Position numbers and translations under genes: made by a program
In this document: piece after piece, positions 12,646-21,278 of the stretch
How the letters are laid out: each line of letters starts with the position of its first letter
How positions within the stretch are numbered: the stretch's first letter is position 1
Assembly: GCA_900470155.1 (NCBI GenBank)
Contig: UBZT01000009.1
Coordinates: 703,524 to 767,523 of the forward strand
DNA from: Hyphomicrobiales bacterium
Lineage (GTDB): Bacteria > Pseudomonadota > Alphaproteobacteria > Rhizobiales > Rhizobiaceae
Length of the DNA stretch: 64,000 nt
Reading direction: 5' to 3'
Notes under the pieces: generated by a model
The model's database searches: none
Told to the model about the DNA's origin: nothing
What the model saw: the letters and a program-made list of their open reading frames with translations, nothing else

Positions 12646-13035
12646 GTGAGCGAAGAAACCATAACCCTCTATGAGGCGATCGGCGGGGATGTAACTGTCA
12701 AGGCACTGTGCCGGCGTTTCTATGAACTGATGGACACGCTGCCGGAAGCCGCCCGTTGCCGGGCGGTGCACCCGCCGGATCTGTCGGGCAGCGAGGAGAA
12801 GTTCTACGACTACCTGACCGGTTATCTGGGTGGTCCGCCGATCTATATGGAAAAGCGCGGGCACCCGATGCTGCGCCGTCGTCACTTCGTCGCGGAAATC
12901 GGTCCTGTCGAGCGGGATGAATGGCTGCTCTGCTTCCGGCGCGCCATGGACGAGACGATCGCCAACGAAAAACTCCGCGACATCATCTGGGAGCCGGTCG
13001 TGCGGCTTGCCCATCACATGCAGAACAAGGAATAG
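12646..13035 (+). CDS. Group II truncated haemoglobin
   Basis: Small haem protein of 129 residues in the 2-on-2 globin superfamily, cytoplasmic, probably binding O2 or NO. Visible: LYEAIGGDVTVKALCRRFYELM at the N-terminus, the PPIYMEKRGHPMLRRRHF segment containing the proximal (F8) His, and DEWLLCF with the Trp at G8 that marks group II. The start is GTG at 12646 with AGGA about 8 bases upstream. The DUF423 gene follows after 2 bases, so the two are probably co-transcribed. Confidence 0.9.
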   Translation: MSEETITLYEAIGGDVTVKALCRRFYELMDTLPEAARCRAVHPPDLSGSEEKFYDYLTGYLGGPPIYMEKRGHPMLRRRHFVAEIGPVERDEWLLCFRRAMDETIANEKLRDIIWEPVVRLAHHMQNKE

Positions 13036-13037
13036 CC

Positions 13038-13409
13038 ATGTCGTTTGGTTCAACCGTCCAAAGGCTCCTGCCCGTGGCAGCCGGCCTGATCGGCGCAGCC
13101 GGCGTGGCACTGGCCGCTGCCGCCAGCCATGCCGGCGGAGAAGCGCTTCTGCGCCCCGCCTCGACCATATGCCTTGCACATGCGCCAGCGCTTCTGGCGC
13201 TCGCGGTCGCCGGTTCGTCCCTGCGAATGGGCAAGGTCTCAGGTATGTTGATGATGGCGGGAACGCTGCTGTTTGCCGGCGATCTGGCCTCACGCCAATT
13301 TACAGGTACGGGCCTGTTTCCCATGGCAGCGCCCACCGGCGGACTGACGCTGATCGGTGCCTGGCTGCTTCTGGCTATTGGAGCGGCGCTGCCTCTCCGC
13401 GCTGACTGA
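13038..13409 (+). CDS. DUF423 family small membrane protein
   Basis: 123-residue, very hydrophobic protein with about four membrane helices (LLPVAAGLIGAAGVALAAAASHA, ICLAHAPALLALAVAG, GMLMMAGTLLFAGDLASRQFTG, GGLTLIGAWLLLAIGAALPL). The pattern matches the DUF423/YgdD family of unknown function. ATG at 13038 follows AAGGAA at good spacing and sits directly after the truncated haemoglobin stop. No function is assigned. Confidence 0.8.
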   Translation: MSFGSTVQRLLPVAAGLIGAAGVALAAAASHAGGEALLRPASTICLAHAPALLALAVAGSSLRMGKVSGMLMMAGTLLFAGDLASRQFTGTGLFPMAAPTGGLTLIGAWLLLAIGAALPLRAD

Positions 13410-13449
13410 GGCGCCAGCGCGGAGAAGTCCTGTCAGCAGATTGCCCGGA

Positions 13450-13863
13450 TCAATGGCAGGCTTCAGCCATCGGGGCCGTGGCGCCGGCGCCGGCCAGCAC
13501 CATCGCATCCGCAAACATCAGCAGATTTCCGTGCGGGTCGCGGACATGAAACCGCACGTCGTGCAGTTGATCGGAAGGAAGAACGGCCTCGACACCGCGG
13601 TCCCGCAAGACGGTGTAGATTTCGCAGATGGCGTTCGAACGGAAGAAGACCGAACTGTTCTGGCATTGGAACGGATCGTCGCTCAGCCAGAAATGCAATT
13701 CCATTGGGCCTTTGCGGATCACGAGATAATCGTCGCAGTTGGCACCCACCTCTTCGAAGCCGAGATGCGTGACGTAAAAATCGCGTGTTTCTGAAAAATT
13801 CAAGGACGGTAAGATCGGGACAACATCAAAACTTTTGGTAGTCGCTTGATCTGGGCGGCTCAT
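13450..13863 (-). CDS. VOC-superfamily (glyoxalase/bleomycin-resistance-like) protein
   Basis: 137-residue protein with a single vicinal oxygen chelate domain: VVPILPSLNFSETRDFYVTHLGFEEV at the start, ELHFWLSDDP in the middle and VRDPHGNLLMFAD near the end, the usual betaalphabetabetabeta landmarks. Closest in character to bleomycin-resistance-type binding proteins that form dimers. A catalytic activity cannot be deduced. Monocistronic and convergent to the DUF423 gene. Confidence 0.8.
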   Translation of the reverse strand: MSRPDQATTKSFDVVPILPSLNFSETRDFYVTHLGFEEVGANCDDYLVIRKGPMELHFWLSDDPFQCQNSSVFFRSNAICEIYTVLRDRGVEAVLPSDQLHDVRFHVRDPHGNLLMFADAMVLAGAGATAPMAEACH

Positions 13864-13908
13864 ATGGGGTTTTCCCTCTAGGCCCGCGTCGTCACCATCG
13901 ACGAAAGC

Positions 13909-14178
13909 CTACATCCCTTGACGTGCGGCGTTTCGCTGCCACTTGGGCGCGGGAAATTCGATTACAAGGGCGGTTGCCCCCGGTGACCTTGCGTACATGG
14001 GAGTTGTCTTGCGATTATGCAAGCCCGGCAAAGTGATGATTTCGCATTTCATCACTTCATTTTTTTGCGAGGCGTTTTTCAAGCCGACAACAAGCTCCGG
14101 CAACAGGCCATCGCCGCGTTGCTGGGCCATGCGATGAAAGGCGTTGATGCTGCCCTCGTTGGTCCCATCATTGCTCAT
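13909..14178 (-). CDS. Hypothetical 89-residue protein coupled to the DUF2325 gene
   Basis: Open frame whose ATG (14178) overlaps the stop of the preceding DUF2325 gene by 4 bases (ATGA), an arrangement typical of translational coupling. The sequence (SNDGTNEGSINAFHRMAQQ near the start, ALVIEFPAPKWQ near the end) matches no family I know, and has no signal peptide or membrane segment. The overlap is the main reason for listing it. Confidence 0.4.
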   Translation of the reverse strand: MSNDGTNEGSINAFHRMAQQRGDGLLPELVVGLKNASQKNEVMKCEIITLPGLHNRKTTPMYARSPGATALVIEFPAPKWQRNAARQGM

Positions 14179-14567
14179 GCTTCAGCATTCCTTTCGCTCA
14201 TCGTCTGCAGGGCGCGCTCAAGGCTGGATTTCGAGCCATTGCGCAGCGGAATGAAGGTCTTGCCGAACTTCTTGCAACCGCTTTTGACGCGCAGACACGC
14301 GTCATGGCTGATACAGTCGATCGGGCAGAAGACGCAGTCGACAGAGGGCAGAACTGTATCGATCCGTGACACCGCCTCTCGCAATCCGCCATCGTGATGG
14401 ATCAGTTCGGCACCGAAATTTGTGGCGATCTGCCGCAGGTGTGCGACCTGGCAATCGCGCCCGCCGACATAGAGAAAGCTCTTCACTTCGGGCTGCACGC
14501 GCGCTTTCGGCTTGCTGACTGCCTCAGTCGCTGGCTTCTTGCCGGCATGCTTCTTCTTTTTCGCCAT
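14175..14567 (-). CDS. DUF2325 domain protein
   Basis: 130-residue protein with a lysine-rich N-terminal tail (AKKKKHAGKKP) and a DUF2325 domain: FLYVGGRDCQVAHLRQIATNFGAELI, HHDGGLREA, VDCVFCPIDCISHDACLRVK and KTFIPLRNGSKSSLERAL. The family is widespread and uncharacterised; the conserved Cys-x2-Asp-Cys and neighbouring His suggest metal binding, which is inference. The start at ATG 14567 follows GGAGA; the longer frame to 14759 adds an unconserved Cys-rich segment. Confidence 0.8.
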   Translation of the reverse strand: MAKKKKHAGKKPATEAVSKPKARVQPEVKSFLYVGGRDCQVAHLRQIATNFGAELIHHDGGLREAVSRIDTVLPSVDCVFCPIDCISHDACLRVKSGCKKFGKTFIPLRNGSKSSLERALQTMSERNAEA

Positions 14568-14873
14568 GTCGTCGCGTCTCCGCTCTGCAGACCCGAGTCG
14601 GCAAGACGCCGTCCTCATCCGGGAACATAGCCATACAAAACATGATAAAAAGAGTAAAGTATATAGTTGAGCATTACACTCATGTTTTGACATTTCCTCC
14701 AATTCGGCGAAACGACCAGCGGGTTCAGACAGATAATCCGTTTGACGGACCTCCGACACGCCATATTTCTCAGGCTATTTTAGCGAATTTTCTGAATTTT
14801 TACCGTTTGATAAAACTTTGATCCTGCGTTACGCTTCCCTGCATCGCTTCGAACAAAAAATGAGGGAACTGCG
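14568..14873. other. Intergenic region upstream of preT
   Basis: About 306 bases between the divergent DUF2325 and preT genes. AT-rich from 14640 to 14830. Apart from the RutR-like site at 14799-14814 no gene or RNA is visible. Confidence 0.6.
14799..14814. promoter_or_regulatory. Degenerate RutR-like site upstream of preT
   Basis: TTTACCGTTTGATAAA matches the dyad TTkACCA-N2-TGGTCAA only partly: the left arm is good and the right arm has two changes. It lies 60 bases before the preT ATG. Proposed because a much better copy lies upstream of the amidohydrolase gene and a rutR gene is nearby. Confidence 0.35.
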
Positions 14874-16235
14874 ATGCGAACACTGGAACCGGGCCTCAAG
14901 GCCGGGCGGCTCGACGCTGCCGAATATCAGCGAAATTTCTCCGATCTGCATCCGCCACTGGGCGATCATGAAGCCTTGGTTGCCTCCGACAGATGCTACT
15001 TCTGTTACGACGCGCCCTGCATGCAGGCCTGTCCCACCGCCATCGATATCCCGATGTTCATTCGGCAGATATCGACTGGCAATCCGCTTGGCTCCGCCAA
15101 GACCATATTCGACCAGAACATTTTGGGCGGCATGTGCGCCCGCGTCTGTCCGACAGAACAGCTTTGTGAAGAGGCCTGCGTCCGCAACACCGCCGAAGAG
15201 CGTCCCGTCGAAATCGGCCGCCTGCAGCGTTATGCAACCGATATCGCCATTGACCAGGGTCGCCAGTTCTACACGCCCTCCCCTTCAAGCGGCAGAACGG
15301 TCGCCGTCATCGGCGCAGGCCCGGCCGGCCTGTCTGCTGCCCATCGACTGGCCCTGCATGGCCATCTGGTCACGATCTACGAAGCCCGCGAAAAGGCAGG
15401 CGGCCTGAACGAATACGGCATCGCAGCCTACAAGACACCGAACGACTTCGCCCAGACGGAAGTCGACTACATTCTCGCACTCGGCAATATCGACATACGC
15501 AGCGGCCAGATGCTCGGACGTGACTTCACGCTTGCCGAACTCCAGGTGAAACACGACGCCGTTTTCATCGGCGCAGGTCTCGGCAACGTCAACACACTCA
15601 ACATTCCCGGCGCCCAGATTGACGGTGTCATGGATGCCGTCGAGTTCATTGCACACCTTCGCCAGGCCGCCAGCAAGGCCAACGTGCCGGTCGGCCGCAA
15701 TGTCGTCGTCATCGGCGGCGGCATGACCGCGATCGATGCCGCCGTTCAGGCCAAGCTGCTCGGCGCCGAAAACGTCACCATCTGCTATCGCCGCGGCAAG
15801 GAGCACATGAACGCCTCGACCTTCGAGCAGGATCTCGCAGCCTCTAAGGGCGTGCATATTCGCCACTGGCTGCAGCCCAAGGAAGTCTCGCATCAGGACG
15901 GCCATGTCGCAGCCATCACCTTCGAATATACCCAACTCGAAGACGGCATCATGAAGGGCACCGGCCAGCAGACCGCGATCGCCTCCGACCAGATCCTGGT
16001 GGCAATTGGCCAGAAACTCGACAGCTATGGCCTCGACGACCTGAAGCTCGACGGTGGCAAGATCGCCATCGATGACGAGGGCCGCACCTCGGTTGCCGGC
16101 ATCTGGGCCGGCGGCGACTGTGCCACCGGAGGTCAGGACCTGACGGTATCCGCCGTCGCCATGGGCCGTGACGCGGCCGAAAGCATCAACCGTTCTCTCG
16201 CCATGCAGATGGCGGGAGCCAGTGCTGTCGCTTGA
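14874..16235 (+). CDS. preT: Dihydropyrimidine dehydrogenase (NAD) electron-transfer subunit PreT
   Basis: 453-residue flavin/Fe-S oxidoreductase subunit that passes electrons between NAD(P)H and the PreA subunit in the first step of reductive uracil/thymine breakdown. The N-terminal part resembles the GltD/DPD Fe-S domain: RCYFCYDAPCMQACPTAIDIP and GGMCARVCPTEQLCEEACVR supply the cysteines. Two dinucleotide-binding motifs follow, AVIGAGPAGLSAAHRLA (FAD) and VVIGGGMTAIDAA (NAD(P)), and a C-terminal WAGGDCATGGQDLTVSAVAMGRDAA closes the FAD site. preA starts 23 bases downstream, so they form an operon. Confidence 0.93.
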   Translation: MRTLEPGLKAGRLDAAEYQRNFSDLHPPLGDHEALVASDRCYFCYDAPCMQACPTAIDIPMFIRQISTGNPLGSAKTIFDQNILGGMCARVCPTEQLCEEACVRNTAEERPVEIGRLQRYATDIAIDQGRQFYTPSPSSGRTVAVIGAGPAGLSAAHRLALHGHLVTIYEAREKAGGLNEYGIAAYKTPNDFAQTEVDYILALGNIDIRSGQMLGRDFTLAELQVKHDAVFIGAGLGNVNTLNIPGAQIDGVMDAVEFIAHLRQAASKANVPVGRNVVVIGGGMTAIDAAVQAKLLGAENVTICYRRGKEHMNASTFEQDLAASKGVHIRHWLQPKEVSHQDGHVAAITFEYTQLEDGIMKGTGQQTAIASDQILVAIGQKLDSYGLDDLKLDGGKIAIDDEGRTSVAGIWAGGDCATGGQDLTVSAVAMGRDAAESINRSLAMQMAGASAVA

Positions 16236-16258
16236 TCCCGTTTTGAGAGGACAAAACC

Positions 16259-17572
16259 ATGGCTGATCTTCGCAACAATTTCGTCGGCATCAAATCACCG
16301 AATCCGTTCTGGCTGGCGTCTGCGCCACCGACCGACAAGGCATACAATGTCGAGCGCGCCTTTCGAGCCGGCTGGGGCGGCGTCGTCTGGAAGACGCTCG
16401 GCGAGGCAGGCCCGCCCGTCGTCAACGTCAACGGCCCGCGCTACGGCGCCATCTGGGGTGCCGACCGAAGGCTTCTCGGCCTCAACAACATCGAACTGAT
16501 CACCGACCGCGACCTCTATATCAACCTTCGCGAAATGAAGGAGGTGAAGATGAAATGGCCGGATCGGGCCATCGTCGCCTCGATCATGGTGCCTTGCGAA
16601 GAAAATGCCTGGCGGTCGATCCTTCCACTCGTCGAAGAGACCGGCGTAGACGGCATCGAGCTCAATTTCGGCTGTCCGCACGGCATGTCCGAACGCGGCA
16701 TGGGTGCTGCCGTCGGCCAGGTGCCGGAATATATCGAGATGGTCGTGCGCTGGTGCAAGCAATATACCCGCATGCCCGTCATCACCAAGCTGACGCCGAA
16801 TATCGCCGATATCCGCAAGCCCGCCCGCGCCGCAAAGGCTGGCGGCACCGACGCCGTGTCGCTGATCAACACGATCAACTCGATCGTCTCGGTCGATCTC
16901 GACAACTTTGCACCCAACCCGACGGTCGGCGGCAAGGGTACACACGGAGGCTATTGCGGCCCGGCCGTCAAGCCGATCGCGCTCAACATGGTGGCCGAAA
17001 TCGCTCGCGATCCGGAAACCCATGGCCTGCCGATTTCCGGTATCGGCGGCGTCACCACCTGGCGGGATGCGGCGGAATTCATGGTGCTCGGCGCCGGCAA
17101 TGTGCAGGTCTGCACCGCCGCCATGACCTACGGCTTCAAGATCGTCGAGGAAATGATCACGGGGCTGTCCGACTGGATGGACGCCAAGGGTCACCGCAAT
17201 CTCGATGACATCTGCGGCCGCGCTGTCCCCAATGTCACCGACTGGCAGTATCTCAACCTCAACTACATCGCCAAGGCGCATATCGACCAGGATGCCTGCA
17301 TCAAATGCGGCCGCTGCCACATCGCCTGTGAAGACACCTCGCACCAGGCGATCACCCAGTTCGTTGATGGCGTCAGGAAGTTCGAGGTGATGGAAGACGA
17401 GTGCGTTGGCTGCAACCTCTGCGTCAACGTCTGTCCGGTCGAGAACTGCATTACCATGGTCGGCCTCGATGCGGGCGTGCTCGACCAGCGCACCGGCAAG
17501 CCGGTCGATCCGAACTACGCCAATTGGACGACCCATCCGAACAACCCGATGGCTAGGCAGGCTGCGGAATAG
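16259..17572 (+). CDS. preA: Dihydropyrimidine dehydrogenase catalytic subunit PreA
   Basis: 437 residues. N-terminal FMN-binding barrel related to dihydroorotate dehydrogenase, with NPFWLASAPPTDKAYNVERAF, GIELNFGCPHGMSERGMGAA, KLTPNIADI and the phosphate-binding GIGGVTTWRDAAEF. The active-site Cys is expected in the GGYCGPAVKPIAL segment. A C-terminal ferredoxin domain carries two 4Fe-4S motifs, CIKCGRCHIACED and CVGCNLCVNVCPVENC. It reduces uracil or thymine to the dihydropyrimidine, which the dihydropyrimidinase and amidohydrolase encoded at 25039 and 23157 would then process. SD GAGAGG-like sequence precedes the ATG. Confidence 0.95.
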   Translation: MADLRNNFVGIKSPNPFWLASAPPTDKAYNVERAFRAGWGGVVWKTLGEAGPPVVNVNGPRYGAIWGADRRLLGLNNIELITDRDLYINLREMKEVKMKWPDRAIVASIMVPCEENAWRSILPLVEETGVDGIELNFGCPHGMSERGMGAAVGQVPEYIEMVVRWCKQYTRMPVITKLTPNIADIRKPARAAKAGGTDAVSLINTINSIVSVDLDNFAPNPTVGGKGTHGGYCGPAVKPIALNMVAEIARDPETHGLPISGIGGVTTWRDAAEFMVLGAGNVQVCTAAMTYGFKIVEEMITGLSDWMDAKGHRNLDDICGRAVPNVTDWQYLNLNYIAKAHIDQDACIKCGRCHIACEDTSHQAITQFVDGVRKFEVMEDECVGCNLCVNVCPVENCITMVGLDAGVLDQRTGKPVDPNYANWTTHPNNPMARQAAE

Positions 17573-17584
17573 CGTGGAGCGGTA

Positions 17585-17618
17585 TAGGCGGATCGAGCCA
17601 AAAGGCACGCTCCGCCTA
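17585..17618 (+). terminator. Hairpin after preA
   Basis: Inverted repeat TAGGCGGA / TCCGCCTA, with an inner GCC-AAAA-GGC stem, 13 bases after the preA stop. No U-run follows, so termination is uncertain. Confidence 0.4.
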
Positions 17619-17773
17619 CACCTAATACGAGAATGTCACGCAACACACGACCCAAGATAATTAAGGTCGTTCGATTCAGCAAATTTCAAGAGTTTCGTGA
17701 AAATCTGCTCATTTAGCGGAGGCTTCTTCACAAGCGGAAGTTGTTTTCCCGCATTACAATGAGGCAACCAAAC

Positions 17774-20458
17774 ATGGCGGAACAGATCAGGGAAAAGGGT
17801 TGGGGAGCAGTCAATGCTGCTTTTCAATACTATGTTCCCGCCATCATTGTGACCGTCGCCGTGGCAATCTCCATGGTCTATGCTGACGGTCAGAAAGATC
17901 GATTGCACCAGGAAAATATGCGCAACCGCGTGGCCGAGGAACTGGGATTGATCAGGGCCAGGCTGGAAGGCGGAATCAATGCAAATATACAGCTGGTTCA
18001 GGGCCTTATCGCGGTTGTTGAAACGGAACCTAAGATCGACCAGGCACGCTTTTCCGCGCTGGCGGTCCGCCTCTTCGACACAGAGCACCAGTTGCGCCAC
18101 ATTGCCTTGGCCCCCGATCTTGTCGTTCGATTTGCCTACCCCTTGAGCGGCAATGAAAAAGCCATTGGCTTCGACTACCGCCAAAGTGACACGCAAAGGG
18201 AAGTTGCCCTGCGGGTTCGCGACACGGGAACGATGGCGGTCACGGGTCCCGTTGATCTTGTTCAGGGCGGACATGGGCTCATCGTTCGTTATCCCGTCGT
18301 TGTCCAGAATGGCAAAGGTGCGCGCAGTTTCTGGGGGCTGATGGCGGCAGTCATCGATATCGACAAGCTCTATGATTATGGCGGATTGAATTCGGAGGGC
18401 CTCGGCATCGAAGTCGCAATCGTCAGCACACGCAGCGGCACCGTCAGCAAACCGTTCTTCGGCAGCGCCAAGGTGTTTCAGGACACTCCGGTGCTGATGC
18501 CGATCAACTTCGGCAACGAGAGTTGGGAGATCGCCGCACGGCCGAAGGGTGGATGGGAACAGCGAGCCTCCGACGAATGGACATTCCGTGCGCTGATGGC
18601 GCTTTTGGGCGTAATGATTGTCGCGCCGGTTGCCTGGGTTGCGCGCCTGTTGCGCGAGCGGCAGGCCAATATCGCGGTGCTGCGCCAACGCGAGAGCGAA
18701 CTGAACGCGATCTCACACCGGCTCGACCTCGCCTTGACCGCCTCCGGCATCGGCATCTGGAACGTGGATCTGGATACGGGCGAACTCACCTGGGACAATC
18801 GCGTCCGTCAGCTCTATGGACTTGGCGAACAACCGGAAAGTTCGCTGGAGACCTGGCATGGACTGCTCCACCCCGAAGATGTCGAACTCGCTGAGCGAAA
18901 CTTCAAGAAAGCGGTGCTGCGCGACACGGACTATGTCGCAGAATTCAGGATCATGCGCCCCGACGGCGAAATTCGTCATATCCGCACCTTTGGCACGCAT
19001 TATCGTGACCGTGGAAACCGCAGGAAAATGGTGGGCGTGAATTGGGATGTCACCACCGATATCCTTCTGCAGCAGGATTTACGCCAAGCACAGCGCCAGA
19101 CCGAACAGCAGAATGAAGCGCTGGAAACCGCCCGCCGGCACATGGAGCACAATTCCCTGCATGACGCCCTGACCGGATTGCCCAATCGCCGCTATCTCGA
19201 TCAGCATATCGCTGCAATCGACAAGATCGAACACGGCGACAATCGTCTGACGGTCCTGCATATGGACCTCGATCGTTTCAAGGATATCAACGATACGCTC
19301 GGCCACGGAGCTGGCGATGCCATGCTCCGCCATGTTGCCGAAAGCCTGCGCAACAATGTGCGCGACGGCGATTTTGTCGCCCGCATCGGCGGCGACGAAT
19401 TTGTCATCGTGTGCTTCAGCCCGCTAGGCGAGGAGCAGTATCTGGACATGGGGCGGCGCCTGATCGATGCCATCAACACACCGATCACCTATGACGGACA
19501 TGAGTGCCGGGTCGGCGCCTCGATCGGCGTTGCCACAAAGACCGACAGGAACTCGGTGGTCGCGCAACTGCTGGTCAATGCCGACATCGCCCTTTACGAA
19601 GCCAAGCGCCGTGGACGCAATCGCGTCGAACGCTTCAGCGATCAGTTGCGCGCCCAGACAGTCAACACCAAGAAGACGGCGGATGCCATTCTGCGATCGC
19701 TGGCCGCAGAGGAGTTTGTCCCCTATTTCCAGCCGCAGTTCGATGCCCACACGCTAGACATCAACGGTGTCGAGGCCTTGGCCCGCTGGCAACACCCGCA
19801 GCGCGGCATCCTCGCGCCGAGCGCCTTTCTCGATATTGCCGAGAGCCTCAACGTCGTCTCGCAGATCGACGCGACCATCCTCGATCAGGCCTTGTTTCAA
19901 CTCACCCGCTGGCGCGCCAACGAGCTCGGCGTTGAGCGCGTCTCCGTCAACATTTCGGCACAGCGCCTGTTTGAAGACACCTTGCTCGAACGGCTCGACA
20001 CACTCACGTTGGAGCCCGGCAGCCTGTCGTTTGAATTGCTGGAATCGATATCCTTCGACGACAAGGGTGACGCGATCGCCCAGAGCATCGAGCGCATCCG
20101 CGCCTATGGCATCGATATCGAAATCGATGATTTCGGCACCGGCTACGCGTCGATCTTGAGCCTGGTCAAGCTCTCCCCGAGCCGACTGAAGATCGATCGC
20201 CAGCTGACCGCTCCGATCGTTACCAATGTGGCCCAGCGCCGCCTGATCAGCTCGATCGTCGACATTGGCCGGTCCCTGGGCATCGGCATCGTGGCCGAAG
20301 GCGTCGAGACCATGGAGCATGCCGCGATCTTGCGCGATCTCGGCTGCCATACACTGCAAGGGTATGCGCTGGCCCGGCCGATGAATGCCGAAGCGTTCAT
20401 CGATTTTGCCCGGAAACACAAAGGCGAACGCGAGAACCTTTGGCTCAGCCGCGCCTGA
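17774..20458 (+). CDS. CHASE-PAS-GGDEF-EAL c-di-GMP turnover protein
   Basis: Membrane sensor that could make and/or degrade cyclic di-GMP, 894 residues. Order: TM helix about 10-30 (YYVPAIIVTVAVAISMVYA), periplasmic CHASE domain to about 265, TM helix about 270-293, PAS domain about 315-430 (SGIGIWNVDLDTGELTWDNRVRQLYG), GGDEF domain with intact RIGGDEF at about 537-543, and EAL domain with intact EAL at about 667, NISAQRLFED, FELLES and DDFGTGYAS, so both active sites look competent. Start chosen at ATG 17774 after GAGG; ATG 17759 and TTG 17741 are alternatives. Its stop abuts the stop of the convergent exoD-like gene. It interrupts the pyrimidine genes without an obvious link to them. Confidence 0.93.
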   Translation: MAEQIREKGWGAVNAAFQYYVPAIIVTVAVAISMVYADGQKDRLHQENMRNRVAEELGLIRARLEGGINANIQLVQGLIAVVETEPKIDQARFSALAVRLFDTEHQLRHIALAPDLVVRFAYPLSGNEKAIGFDYRQSDTQREVALRVRDTGTMAVTGPVDLVQGGHGLIVRYPVVVQNGKGARSFWGLMAAVIDIDKLYDYGGLNSEGLGIEVAIVSTRSGTVSKPFFGSAKVFQDTPVLMPINFGNESWEIAARPKGGWEQRASDEWTFRALMALLGVMIVAPVAWVARLLRERQANIAVLRQRESELNAISHRLDLALTASGIGIWNVDLDTGELTWDNRVRQLYGLGEQPESSLETWHGLLHPEDVELAERNFKKAVLRDTDYVAEFRIMRPDGEIRHIRTFGTHYRDRGNRRKMVGVNWDVTTDILLQQDLRQAQRQTEQQNEALETARRHMEHNSLHDALTGLPNRRYLDQHIAAIDKIEHGDNRLTVLHMDLDRFKDINDTLGHGAGDAMLRHVAESLRNNVRDGDFVARIGGDEFVIVCFSPLGEEQYLDMGRRLIDAINTPITYDGHECRVGASIGVATKTDRNSVVAQLLVNADIALYEAKRRGRNRVERFSDQLRAQTVNTKKTADAILRSLAAEEFVPYFQPQFDAHTLDINGVEALARWQHPQRGILAPSAFLDIAESLNVVSQIDATILDQALFQLTRWRANELGVERVSVNISAQRLFEDTLLERLDTLTLEPGSLSFELLESISFDDKGDAIAQSIERIRAYGIDIEIDDFGTGYASILSLVKLSPSRLKIDRQLTAPIVTNVAQRRLISSIVDIGRSLGIGIVAEGVETMEHAAILRDLGCHTLQGYALARPMNAEAFIDFARKHKGERENLWLSRA

Positions 20459-21100
20459 TCAGCCGCCGATCAGGTTGAGGCTCTGCCCGGCTGCATAAGC
20501 CGCATAGGCAAGACCGCCAAAATAGACGAGCGTCAACAGCGTCAGCAGATAGCCGCCAGCGACCACCAATCCATCCCGCTGCGAAATGCCCGCCGACAAA
20601 AGCAGAATAGCAACACCCGGCAATGTGTTGGAAAACGGGATGAAGCTTAGCGGCATCATCAAAAGCACGCCGGCGCCTGTCAGCGTCAGCCCGTTCAGCC
20701 GGTTCATCACGACACCGGTGGTCAGCAGCGAGGCGCGCGGTCGAATGAACCGGTCCATGCGGCGCAAGACATTGACGCCGCGCTCCAGCACAGGCACGAG
20801 TTTGCGACTTTCCAACCGGCGGTCGACCAGCTTTTCCGGCAGCCACGGCAAGCGATTGAATGTGATGGCGATCCCGATCAGCACAATGCCGGCACCAAAC
20901 ACGGTCGAAACGCCCGGGATGGAGACCGGAAAGAGGAATGGCAGCGACAACAACCCGCAAAGCAGCAGAAGGCCGCTTTCACCCATTTCCGACAGAATCT
21001 CGCGCAAGGTCACATGCTCGCCGCGAATGGAATCGATCACTCCTTGCAGCACATCGCTGGTTTTGCGGTTGGTGTCGCTGAAGCCGATCGTCGTTGTCAT
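20459..21100 (-). CDS. exoD: ExoD family exopolysaccharide-synthesis membrane protein
   Basis: 213-residue inner-membrane protein with several hydrophobic helices (GLLLLCGLLSLPFLFPVSIPGVSTVFGAGIVLIGIAI, GLTLTGAGVLLMMPLSFIPFSNTLPGVAILLLSAGI, and a C-terminal pair). The PVSIPGVSTVFG and PFSNTLPGVAILLLSAGISQRDG segments are the ExoD-family signature. In Sinorhizobium ExoD affects exopolysaccharide production and alkali tolerance; its biochemical role is not settled. ATG 21100 is preferred over GTG 21109. Confidence 0.88.
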   Translation of the reverse strand: MTTTIGFSDTNRKTSDVLQGVIDSIRGEHVTLREILSEMGESGLLLLCGLLSLPFLFPVSIPGVSTVFGAGIVLIGIAITFNRLPWLPEKLVDRRLESRKLVPVLERGVNVLRRMDRFIRPRASLLTTGVVMNRLNGLTLTGAGVLLMMPLSFIPFSNTLPGVAILLLSAGISQRDGLVVAGGYLLTLLTLVYFGGLAYAAYAAGQSLNLIGG

Positions 21101-21278
21101 GGCATCCACTTTCGATTAACTGGCGGGGCTTGGCGAGACTAAAGGAGCGTATGGCTCCGGTTAAACGCCCTGTCGCACATGAATGAGATTGACAGTCCGG
21201 TCAAGTCTTCGCCTACGGGACGAACGCGGCTGGACCGAGGCGAAAACGCTTTCGCCGAGCATGCCCGCAGGAATTGAA

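Noticed and set aside
16295..17608. 437-codon minus-strand ORF opposite preA
   Set aside because: Exact shadow of preA, with no coding logic and an impossible Asp/His/Val-rich composition; preA has full domain support.
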